This document shows positions 51,661 to 59,600 of a stretch of 64,000 nucleotides of DNA, piece by piece. The notes under the pieces are model-generated. The model worked only from the letters and a program-made list of their open reading frames with translations. It had not been told where the DNA came from and made no database searches. Made by a program: the position numbers and the translations under genes. The stretch is from Hyphomicrobiaceae bacterium UBA7697 (GTDB lineage: Bacteria; Pseudomonadota; Alphaproteobacteria; Rhizobiales; Methyloligellaceae): contig DLGJ01000002.1 of assembly GCA_002482645.1 (NCBI GenBank), positions 182,058 to 246,057 on the forward strand. Direction: 5' to 3'. How positions within the stretch are numbered: position 1 is the stretch's first letter; every line of letters starts with the position of its first letter.

Positions 51661-52818
51661 CTAGCCAATCTTGTCGAGCCCAATCTTCGTCGCCCACCGG
51701 GCGACAGGCGACGGGAAAATAATCCGGCTGACCGACCGCAGACGCCACGTGGTCAGGAAATCGGCGAGCGAACACCGCCCAAGCAGACCGCGCCAATTCC
51801 AGAGCGTGCGGACGGCATCCGGGAGACCGCCGCCGCCGCGGCGATAGATGACGAGATTGACTCCCGCCATATAGGCCACGTAGCGCGTCAGCAGCCGCTG
51901 AATGCGCGCCCGGAGCGCGGGGTCAGGAATCTTCTCTTCCGCGACGTCCGAGAGCTCGTCCATCACGGCACACAGATCCGAGAGCCGCTGATCGGCCGTG
52001 AAGCCCTCCGTCACGCTTTCGCGAAGCACCATATAGGTCGCGCAAGGCTCGTTGACCAATCCCGCACGCCCCTCGAGCAGGAACGGAATCCACGTCGCCT
52101 CGTCGCTCGCGCAAGGATGCGGATTGTAACCTCCGTTGCGGCGCAGGATATCGGTCCGAACCAGACTGCTCAGAAGCTGCGCCGAAATCCGCCCATGGAG
52201 ATATTCCTGCAGAATGTCCGTCCCTTGCCAAACGCCGGTCGAGAGTTTCTTGCTGAGCCGCGCGGGCACGATACGGCGGTCGTTGTCGGAAAACTCGTTG
52301 ACGATGAGGACATCGTAGGCGGAAAGAACGATCGGCAGATCCGGCTCGATCTCGATCAAGCGGACGCATTTCTCGACGAACTGGGGACGATAGAAATTAT
52401 CGTCCGCCGCGAGGACGAAATAGTCCCCGCGCGCCTCGTCGATGCATTTGTTGAAGTTCCCGATGGCGCCGACATTTGTCTGGCTCGTAACGACGCGCAA
52501 ACGATCGTCGTCGATCGCCGAGAGCCGCTTCAACGTTTCGTCGCTGGATGCATTGTCCGAAACGAGAATCTCGATATTCGGATAGGTTTGCTCCATCACG
52601 CTGCGGACGCATTGCTCGACCAGGTCCGCGCGGTTGAAGGTTGGAATCACGACGGTGACGAGAGGCAGCGCCGCTCCGGCCGCGCGGTACTCCCCGGACG
52701 ATTTCGACCGGATATGCGCGGCAGCGCCGCGCTCGACCTGACGGACGGCGTTCACGTTGGGGCGCCCCCCAAATAACGGTGTCAAATCCACGCCCTCACG
52801 CAGATCCAAGCTCGCCAT
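51661..52818 (-). CDS. GT2 family glycosyltransferase
   Basis: A 385-residue GT-A enzyme. The start at 52818 is supported by GAGGAG 7 nt upstream; the longer frame to 52938 looks non-coding. After about 50 residues the fold begins LPLVTVVIPTFNRADLVEQCVRSVMEQTYPNIEILVSDNASSDETL, with the donor-binding DDNF motif (VLAADDNFYRPQFV). No membrane segments, so it is a cytoplasmic or peripheral enzyme building the repeat unit. Donor unknown. The PIG-L gene upstream is on the same strand. Confidence 0.88.
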   Translation of the reverse strand: MASLDLREGVDLTPLFGGRPNVNAVRQVERGAAAHIRSKSSGEYRAAGAALPLVTVVIPTFNRADLVEQCVRSVMEQTYPNIEILVSDNASSDETLKRLSAIDDDRLRVVTSQTNVGAIGNFNKCIDEARGDYFVLAADDNFYRPQFVEKCVRLIEIEPDLPIVLSAYDVLIVNEFSDNDRRIVPARLSKKLSTGVWQGTDILQEYLHGRISAQLLSSLVRTDILRRNGGYNPHPCASDEATWIPFLLEGRAGLVNEPCATYMVLRESVTEGFTADQRLSDLCAVMDELSDVAEEKIPDPALRARIQRLLTRYVAYMAGVNLVIYRRGGGGLPDAVRTLWNWRGLLGRCSLADFLTTWRLRSVSRIIFPSPVARWATKIGLDKIG

Positions 52819-52912
52819 CGACCGCTCCTCATCCTTTGGCATGGCCGCCCGCGCGGGTGAACGCTCCCGCGCGGAGGCCGGTATCGCGGCGACCGCCGGT
52901 CTGCGTCCGGCA

Positions 52913-53644
52913 CTAAGCGTTCGCCATCTCCAAATCATTCGTAACGTCCAAGCCGGATGCGGGCTCCGCGCCGCCCTGTTGCGCGGGTACGCACTCCAAA
53001 AGCAATTTCCGTGCCGTGAAGGCTTCGGCGAAGCGTTCCGGCGCGCGGCACTCCATGCCTCTGATCCGCGCGAGCCCCCGGAACGTGTCCGCGTCGAACC
53101 AATCCTTCGGCCGCTGCGTGCCGAAACACCGTTCCAGAATATCGAGCTTGCGGCACATGACCTCTTCGCTCATCGCGACATAGACATTGGGCCGCCCCAG
53201 ATCGCCGTCCCATTTCGGAATTTCGTATTCGAGCACCGCGTGATCCCGGAACGCGGTCCATGTAAGTCGCGAGATCTCGCGATGGTCCTGATGTGCGTCG
53301 TCGCCGCGATGAGTAAACACGATATCGGGCTTCGTCCGGCGCGCCACATCCTCGAACCAGTCCTTGATGGCGTCGCTCTGGGCGGGGAAGTAGCCGTCGC
53401 GGAACTCGGCAAATTCGATCGTCCGCGATGCCGCGCCCTCGAGGATCGCGGCCGCGCCCGCGGCAGCCTCGTCGCGCCGCGGCCCGATCGCGCTGAGGAC
53501 GCACCAATGCGCGTCGACCTCGACGCCGGCGGCGATCCAGCCGAGCAGCGTTCCACCGGCGCCGATCTCGATATCGTCGGAATGCGCGCCAAGGCAGAGG
53601 ACCTTGAGCGGCTTGTCACGCGTCACCAAGGAAAGCGGGTGCAT
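52913..53644 (-). CDS. PIG-L family deacetylase
   Basis: A 243-residue zinc deacetylase of the PIG-L/LmbE family. The metal motif LCLGAHSDDIEIGAGGTLLG near the start (usually HPDD, here HSDD) and the later HRGDDAHQDHREISR supply the zinc ligands. The start is placed at 53644, 5 bp after the stop of the cytidylyltransferase gene, whose end contains its ribosome site. It probably removes an acyl group from an amino sugar. In related loci it appears together with RfbF, an RmlC-like epimerase and a C-methyltransferase, all present here. Confidence 0.88.
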   Translation of the reverse strand: MHPLSLVTRDKPLKVLCLGAHSDDIEIGAGGTLLGWIAAGVEVDAHWCVLSAIGPRRDEAAAGAAAILEGAASRTIEFAEFRDGYFPAQSDAIKDWFEDVARRTKPDIVFTHRGDDAHQDHREISRLTWTAFRDHAVLEYEIPKWDGDLGRPNVYVAMSEEVMCRKLDILERCFGTQRPKDWFDADTFRGLARIRGMECRAPERFAEAFTARKLLLECVPAQQGGAEPASGLDVTNDLEMANA

Positions 53645-53649
53645 CGCAT

Positions 53650-54450
53650 CTACTCCGCGATCATGCGGCAGGCCAACGTCTCGCGGCGATCCCAGGGCAT
53701 CCGCCCCTGCTCCACCATCTCCTCCAGCAACTGCCGGTCGCGCAGCGTATCCATGGCGCGCCAGAAGCCGTGATGCTTGAAGGCGAGAAGCTGATCGTCC
53801 TCGATGAGCCTCGCAAAGGGTTCGACCACGAGTTCCTCGCCGGGGCGCATATAGTCGAAAATCTCGCGCCGGAAGATGAAGAAGCCGCCATTGATCCAAA
53901 GGTCGGAGGTCGCGGCCGGGGTCATCTTGCGTACCCGATTGTCGTCGCCGATATCGGCCAGGTGGAACGTGACCGACGGCGGAACCGCGAGGAAGCAGGC
54001 GATCTTTCCGCTCGCCTTGAATTCGTCGACCATCCAATCGAGATCGACCTCGGCGAGCCCGTCGCTATAATTGGCGAGGAACATTTCCTCGTCCTGCACC
54101 TGATGCCGCACGGCCCAGAGGCGCTCGCCGACATTCCGCCAAATGCCCGTATCGATCATGGCGACGCGCCAATCGTCCGTCGGCGCATTGATAAGCTCCA
54201 CATCCTCCCCGTTGTTGGATACGACGCAATCGGTGAAAATCTCGCGTCTGTAGCCGAGGAAGAACTCCTTTACGACGTTCGCCTTATGACCGAGGCACAG
54301 CGTGAAGTCGCGATGTCCGAAGGAGCTATACCACTGCATGATGTGCCACAGAATCGGCTGGCCGCCGATCGGGATCATGGGCTTGGGGATCGCCTCGGAG
54401 TATTCCCGGATTCGCGTTCCCAATCCGCCGCAAAACAGCACCACTTTCAT
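53650..54450 (-). CDS. rfbF: Glucose-1-phosphate cytidylyltransferase
   Basis: A 266-residue nucleotidyltransferase that makes CDP-glucose. The start at 54450 gives the classic KVVLFCGGLGTRIREYSEAIPKPMIPIGGQPILWHIM, with a GGAG site upstream. Further family segments are TLCLGHKANVVKEFFLGY, YSDGLAEVDL, VTFHLADIGDDNRV, INGGFFIFRREIFDYM and EDDQLLAFKHHGFWRAMDTLRD. CDP-glucose feeds 3,6-dideoxy or branched deoxysugar pathways. A CDP-glucose 4,6-dehydratase gene, the usual next step, is not identified in the window unless the SDR at 58198 serves. Confidence 0.93.
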   Translation of the reverse strand: MKVVLFCGGLGTRIREYSEAIPKPMIPIGGQPILWHIMQWYSSFGHRDFTLCLGHKANVVKEFFLGYRREIFTDCVVSNNGEDVELINAPTDDWRVAMIDTGIWRNVGERLWAVRHQVQDEEMFLANYSDGLAEVDLDWMVDEFKASGKIACFLAVPPSVTFHLADIGDDNRVRKMTPAATSDLWINGGFFIFRREIFDYMRPGEELVVEPFARLIEDDQLLAFKHHGFWRAMDTLRDRQLLEEMVEQGRMPWDRRETLACRMIAE

Positions 54451-54786
54451 CGGTCCAGACTCCTGGTCGCCAAGGCGTTGACGTAAGAATGCCACTTCAC
54501 GGGGACAAGTGCACGTCCGGTGCCAATGGCCGTCCGCACGTTCTTCAGGAAACGGTCCCTACCACGAAGGGTCTGAACAGGGCGTTTCCGGGCGTACGAC
54601 GCAGAACGGCGAAACACCTGTGTCACGGCGGGACAAATCGGCAGAGAATCGGGCTTTCGGTGCCAATTCTGATCTGGCCCAAACCGTGCAACGGCTCGGG
54701 ACGCCTTTCGATACCGGAACGGAGCCGCGACGGACCCCGTTTCGTTGGTATTCTGATTAAATTTTCGTAAGCGGAGCAGGAGCCCG
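54451..54786. other. Divergent intergenic region, no gene seen
   Basis: A 336-bp gap between the cytidylyltransferase (minus) and the epimerase (plus) genes, holding promoters for both halves of the deoxysugar module. The last 30 bp before the plus gene are AT-rich. Confidence 0.5.
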
Positions 54787-55386
54787 ATGCGATTTACCGA
54801 AACCGAACTTGCAGGCGCCTACATCGTCGATTTGGAGCGTTTCGAAGACGAGCGGGGTTTCTTTGCCCGCTCGTTCTGCGCGGACGAATTCACCGCGCAC
54901 GGCCTGAAGCCCGCCGTCGCGCAAACGAATCTGTCGTTTACCAAGAAAGCCGGCACGCTGCGCGGCATGCATTTTCAGTACCCACCGGCCGGCGAGACCA
55001 AACTCGTGCGCTGTTTGCGCGGCGCGGTCCTGGACGTCATCGTCGACCTGCGCCCCGAGAGTTCAACGTTTCTGAAACACGCAGCCGTCGAGCTGGACGA
55101 AGCCACCTTGCGCGCGATCTACGTCCCGGAACGCTTTGCTCATGGGCACCAATCTCTGACGGACGGTACACTACTTAGTTATCATATGGGCGCAGTCTAC
55201 GACCCGGCCAGCGAGGGTGGCCTGCGCTACGACGATGCCGCCCTCGGAATATCCTGGCCAAGGCCGATTACGGAGATTTCAGGTAAGGATCTGGCCTTCG
55301 CACCGTTTATCGCGATTGAAGGATCGCTCCGGACACGAATGGCCGTTGCACCGGGCTCCGGCAGCGCCGGTTCCGGCGCACCATGA
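54787..55386 (+). CDS. dTDP-4-dehydrorhamnose 3,5-epimerase-like protein
   Basis: A 199-residue RmlC-type cupin epimerase. AGGAG precedes the ATG. Motifs include VDLERFEDERGFFARSFCADEF, VAQTNLSFTKKAGTLRGMHFQ with the active-site His, KLVRCLRGAVLDVIVDLR and PERFAHGHQSLTDGTLLSYHMG. In CDP- or dTDP-deoxysugar pathways it epimerises C3 and/or C5 of the 4-keto intermediate. The following C-methyltransferase gene starts 28 bp later. The acceptor nucleotide is not obvious; CDP is inferred from rfbF. Confidence 0.9.
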   Translation: MRFTETELAGAYIVDLERFEDERGFFARSFCADEFTAHGLKPAVAQTNLSFTKKAGTLRGMHFQYPPAGETKLVRCLRGAVLDVIVDLRPESSTFLKHAAVELDEATLRAIYVPERFAHGHQSLTDGTLLSYHMGAVYDPASEGGLRYDDAALGISWPRPITEISGKDLAFAPFIAIEGSLRTRMAVAPGSGSAGSGAP

Positions 55387-55413
55387 CAACCGTTCAACGA
55401 GTGGAACACAACG

Positions 55414-56730
55414 ATGACGCGGAGCCCCGCCTCTGACTTCACCGCACCGGCTCCCCGCTGCCGGATCTGCGAGACCCCGTTGCGGCATAGCTTCGTGGAC
55501 CTTGGCATGTCGCCGCTCTGCGAAAGCTTCGTTCCGCCGGAGCGGATCGATGCGATGGAGCCGTTCTATCCGCTGCATGTGATGGTCTGCGACAACTGCT
55601 TCCTGGTGCAACTGCGCGAGTATGTCAGCCCGGAAAACATCTTCGACGACTACGCCTACTTCTCTTCGTACTCGACCTCGTGGGTCGCGCACGCCAAAGC
55701 CTATTGCGAGATGATCGCATCCCGGCTCGAACTCGGCGCCGGGAGCCTGGCCGTGGAGCTCGCCAGCAACGACGGCTACCTGCTGCAGCATTTCGGTCCG
55801 CTCGGCATTCCCGTTCTCGGCATCGAGCCGTCCGGCAACGTGGCCGCCGTCGCCATCGAAAAGGGCATTCCGACTACGGTGGACTTTTTCGGACGGCGTT
55901 TGGCGCAGCAACTCGTCGCGGAGGGACAGGCCGCCGATCTGATCGTCGGCAACAACGTGCTCGCGCATGTTCCGGACATCAACGACTTCGTCGGTGGCAT
56001 CAAAATTCTGCTCAAGCCGGAAGGGATCGCCACGCTCGAATTTCCCCATCTGGAACGCCTGATGGCGGAGAATCAGTTCGACACCATCTACCACGAGCAC
56101 TTCTCCTACCTGTCGGCGATCGTGATCGCCCGGCTCGCGAAGATGCACGGGCTCGCCTTTGTCGACGTCGAGGAACTGCCGAGCCATGGCGGGTCCTTGC
56201 GGATCTACCTCGCTCAAGAAGGCTCGTCGCACCCGGTCAACCCGCGCGTGGAGGTGCTGATCGCGCGCGAGGAGCGGCTCGGCTTCCGCACTATCGAGGG
56301 CTACGCGGGGTTCTCGGAGAAAGTGGAGCGGACCAAGCGCGAACTGCTGTCGTTCCTCATTGCCGCGAAGAATAGCGGCAAGCGCATCTGCGGCTATGGC
56401 GCGCCGGGCAAGGGCAACACGCTGCTGAACTATTGCGGCATTGGCCCCGACTTTCTCGACTTCACCGTCGACCGCAATCCCTACAAGCACGGACGCGTCA
56501 CGCCGGGCACGCATATCCCCATCCGTCCCGTCGAGGCCATCGACGAGGCGAAGTCCGATCTGATCCTGATCTTGCCGTGGAACTTGACCAAGGAGATCGT
56601 GCAACAGATGCGGCACGTGGCGGACTGGGGCGCGAAATTCGTCGTCCCCATCCCCTCCGCCCGTGTTATCGATCCGGCGGACTTGAGTTCCGGAGCACCG
56701 GCACCGGCACGTGCCGCCGTCAACTCATGA
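55414..56730 (+). CDS. Sugar C-methyltransferase
   Basis: A 438-residue three-domain enzyme of the TylC3/NovU type. An N-terminal zinc domain has CRICETPL and CDNCFLVQL. A central SAM domain has LAVELASNDGYLLQHF and GIEPSGNVAAVA. A catalytic region with FDTIYHEHFSYLS and the C-terminal CGYGAPGKGNTLLNYCGIG, VDRNPYKHGRVTPGTHIPI and ILPWNLTKEI complete it. Such enzymes add a methyl group to C3 of 4-keto deoxysugars, giving branched sugars. It overlaps the next gene by 4 nt (ATGA). Confidence 0.92.
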   Translation: MTRSPASDFTAPAPRCRICETPLRHSFVDLGMSPLCESFVPPERIDAMEPFYPLHVMVCDNCFLVQLREYVSPENIFDDYAYFSSYSTSWVAHAKAYCEMIASRLELGAGSLAVELASNDGYLLQHFGPLGIPVLGIEPSGNVAAVAIEKGIPTTVDFFGRRLAQQLVAEGQAADLIVGNNVLAHVPDINDFVGGIKILLKPEGIATLEFPHLERLMAENQFDTIYHEHFSYLSAIVIARLAKMHGLAFVDVEELPSHGGSLRIYLAQEGSSHPVNPRVEVLIAREERLGFRTIEGYAGFSEKVERTKRELLSFLIAAKNSGKRICGYGAPGKGNTLLNYCGIGPDFLDFTVDRNPYKHGRVTPGTHIPIRPVEAIDEAKSDLILILPWNLTKEIVQQMRHVADWGAKFVVPIPSARVIDPADLSSGAPAPARAAVNS

Positions 56731-58103
56731 CACGCATGTCGAAGCCATCAGCCATGCCGAAGGGCAACGCAGCGGAGCCGGGGCCGGGACTTGCCGGCAT
56801 CGATCCCGGCGAGGAGATCTATGCGCTTGCGTCCGAGTTCTACCCGATCTGCCGCAGCATCACGGGCGACGGCGTGCGGACGACGCTGGACATCCTCGAA
56901 CGGCATATCCCGCTAGAGCGCCACGAACTGCCGACCGGCACCAAGGTCTTGGATTGGGAGATCCCGCGCGAATGGAACATCGCCGATGCCTATATCAAGG
57001 ACGCGGAGGGCAACCGGCTGATAGATTTCCGCAGATCCAATCTGCACGTTCTCAACTACAGCACGCCCATCCATCGCCGCATGGATCTGGAGGCGCTCCG
57101 GCCGCATATCTTCACGCTGCCGGATCAACCCGAGCTGATCCCCTACCGCACGTCGTACTACGCCGATGCATGGGGCTTCTGCATGTCGCAGAGCCAGCTC
57201 GCCATGCTCGAATCCATTGGCGGCGAATTCGAGGTCTACATCGACTCGACGCTTGAAGACGGCGCGCTGACTTGGGGCGAGTATCTGCACAAGGGCGAGA
57301 GCGCGGACGAAATCCTGCTGTCGACCCATATTTGTCACCCGTCGCTTGCCAACGACAATTGCTCGGGGCTTGCGCTCCAAACGATCCTTGCGAAGCTGCT
57401 ATCGGGACGGACGACGCGCTACAGCTATCGCTTTCTGTTCGTGCCCGGCACGATTGGGGCCATCGCTTGGCTTTCGCGGAACGACGCGGCCGTGCGGCGG
57501 ATCAAGCATGGTCTGGTGCTGTCCTGCGTCGGCGACCCGGGCGGGCCCACCTACAAGAAGAGCCGCCGTGGCGATGCGCCGGTCGACAGAGCCATGGGGC
57601 ATGTGCTCTGCCGCCCCGGCCTCAAGCCCACGATCATCGACTTCTTTCCTTACGGCTACGACGAGCGGCAATATTGTTCGCCCGGTTTCGATCTGCCGGT
57701 TGGCCTGTTCCAGCGAAGCCAGTTCGGTACGTTCCCCGAGTACCACACCTCCGCGGACGATCTGTCCTTCATCTCGCCCGCCGCCCTCGGCGACTCCTTC
57801 CGCTGGATCGCCCAGGCGCTCGACATCCTCGAGCGTGACAGGACGTTTCTGAACCTCAATCCCAAGGGAGAGCCGCAACTCGGGCGGCGCGGCCTTTATG
57901 CCAGCGTCGGCGGCGGCAAGGACGCGGCGCGGCACAACATGGCGATGCTCTGGGTACTGAATTTATCCGACGGGTCGCACTCGCTGCTCGACATCGCGGA
58001 GCGGTCCAAGCTTCCCTTCGACACGGTCGCGGCGGCGGCCGACGCACTTCACGACCACGGGCTTCTGGCCGATACGGGCGCAGGCGGGTGCGGGGCGGAG
58101 TAG
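56727..58103 (+). CDS. DUF4910 aminopeptidase-like protein
   Basis: A 458-residue protein of the DUF4910/DUF2172 family, a zinc-peptidase-like fold found in polysaccharide loci. After about 20 disordered residues comes IYALASEFYPICRSITGDGVRTTLDILERHIPLERHELPTGTKVLDW. Likely metal ligands lie in LLSTHICHPSLANDNCSG and PEYHTSADDL. A winged-helix-like end (LDIAERSKLPFDTVAAAADAL) follows. The start overlaps the C-methyltransferase stop, so expression is coupled. The exact reaction is not known; amide hydrolysis on a sugar-linked intermediate is a guess. Confidence 0.88.
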   Translation: MTRMSKPSAMPKGNAAEPGPGLAGIDPGEEIYALASEFYPICRSITGDGVRTTLDILERHIPLERHELPTGTKVLDWEIPREWNIADAYIKDAEGNRLIDFRRSNLHVLNYSTPIHRRMDLEALRPHIFTLPDQPELIPYRTSYYADAWGFCMSQSQLAMLESIGGEFEVYIDSTLEDGALTWGEYLHKGESADEILLSTHICHPSLANDNCSGLALQTILAKLLSGRTTRYSYRFLFVPGTIGAIAWLSRNDAAVRRIKHGLVLSCVGDPGGPTYKKSRRGDAPVDRAMGHVLCRPGLKPTIIDFFPYGYDERQYCSPGFDLPVGLFQRSQFGTFPEYHTSADDLSFISPAALGDSFRWIAQALDILERDRTFLNLNPKGEPQLGRRGLYASVGGGKDAARHNMAMLWVLNLSDGSHSLLDIAERSKLPFDTVAAAADALHDHGLLADTGAGGCGAE

Positions 58104-58197
58104 CGCCAAGCGATGCGATTTGGCACGAACCGGCTGGCGCCGGCCGTGCACAGACACCACATAACGATCGAACGAACGAGGCCGGAAGGAGACTATC

Positions 58198-59241
58198 ATG
58201 CGCGTACTGGTGACCGGGAACCGGGGCTATATCGGGCAGGTCATGGTGCCGATGCTGATCGACGCGGGTCACGACGTGGTGGGCTGCGACACGGACCTGT
58301 ACCGCCGCTGCACGTTTGCCGAAGGGGGTGCGATCCGGCCGGTCGAAACGCTCGACATCGATGTGCGCGACGTCAAACAATCCGACCTCGACGGCTTCGA
58401 TGCCGTCATCCATCTGGCGGGCCTGTCGAACGATCCCTTGAGCGATCTCGATCCGGACCTGACCTACGACATCAACCACCTCGCCAGCGTGCGCCTCGCC
58501 GAGCATGCGAAGCGTGCGGGCGTCTCGCGCTTCCTGTTCGCGTCCTCATGCAGCAATTACGGTCTCGCCAAGGACGGCATGATCGACGAGACCGGCGAGC
58601 TGAAGCCGCTCACGGCCTACGGCATCTCCAAGGTTCGCACCGAGCAGGACGTGTCGAAGCTCGCCGGCGACAATTTCTGCCCGACCTTCATGCGGCCCGC
58701 GACGGCCTATGGAGTTTCGCCCCGCCTGCGCTTCGACATCGTTCTCAACAATCTCGTGGCCTGGGCCGCGACCAAGGGGAGCATCTATCTCAAATCCGAC
58801 GGCACGCCTTGGCGCCCCATCGTCCATATCGCGGATATCTCGCGCGCCTTCATCGCGGCGCTCGAAGCCCCCGAGGAGGCCGTATTCAACGAAGCGTTCA
58901 ACGTCGGCCGGACCGAGCACAATTACCGCATCCGCGATATCGCCGAGATCGTGGCCGAAGTGGTGCCCGATTGCCGCCTCGAATTCGCGCCCGACGCGGG
59001 GCCGGACACCCGCTCCTACCGCGTGAATTTCGACAAGATCGCCGAGCGGCTCCCCAAATTCCAGCCGCAATGGGATGCGCGCAAAGGCGCCGAAGAGCTC
59101 TACGAGGTCTACCGTAACGCCCACATCACCTGGGAAGAGTTCGAAGGTCCGCGCTATCAGCGGATCGCGCATATCCGCAAATTGCTCGCCGACGGTCTTC
59201 TCGACGCCGACCTCCGGAACACGAGAGCCGCCGCCGCTTAA
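58198..59241 (+). CDS. NAD-dependent epimerase/dehydratase (extended SDR)
   Basis: A 347-residue extended short-chain dehydrogenase. The NAD site is VLVTGNRGYIGQVM, with FDAVIHLAGLSNDPLSD following. The catalytic Ser lies in FASSCSNYG and the Tyr-Lys pair in TAYGISKVRTE. GGAAGGAG precedes the ATG. It could be the 4,6-dehydratase or the 4-epimerase/reductase of the deoxysugar route; the fold alone does not decide. Last gene of the plus-strand sugar module. Confidence 0.9.
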   Translation: MRVLVTGNRGYIGQVMVPMLIDAGHDVVGCDTDLYRRCTFAEGGAIRPVETLDIDVRDVKQSDLDGFDAVIHLAGLSNDPLSDLDPDLTYDINHLASVRLAEHAKRAGVSRFLFASSCSNYGLAKDGMIDETGELKPLTAYGISKVRTEQDVSKLAGDNFCPTFMRPATAYGVSPRLRFDIVLNNLVAWAATKGSIYLKSDGTPWRPIVHIADISRAFIAALEAPEEAVFNEAFNVGRTEHNYRIRDIAEIVAEVVPDCRLEFAPDAGPDTRSYRVNFDKIAERLPKFQPQWDARKGAEELYEVYRNAHITWEEFEGPRYQRIAHIRKLLADGLLDADLRNTRAAAA

Positions 59242-59600
59242 GCATTCCGCCGCCTGGACGCTTCGGCGTGGTTCACAACGGCACACGCGCCCAATGGGCG
59301 CGCCAACGCGAAACAGGCAGCAATTGCAATCGCCTAACGCTGCCCCATATACCTCCTCGGAGCACCGATTGCCGGCCGGACCGTCGTCTGGTTAACCCTT
59401 CATTGACCAACGATCGTGCTGTAAAATCAGCGCCTTAAAGGCGTCCGTAAGTTTTTGGACCGATACTGCCGCCGGCGAACGCGGAAGGATTTCGCCGCGA
59501 ACGCCAGGATGCTCAGTGCATGGATTTTGCATTGGGATGTCTGGAGACGCTCTTGGGGGCGTTGGAGGCACGCCGCCTCGTAGTATGGACATTTCGACCC
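59242..59600. other. Intergenic, no gene seen
   Basis: About 360 bp between the SDR gene and the wzz-like gene. An in-frame extension of the latter (from 59520) overlaps it but looks non-coding. It probably carries the promoter of the chain-length gene. Confidence 0.5.
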
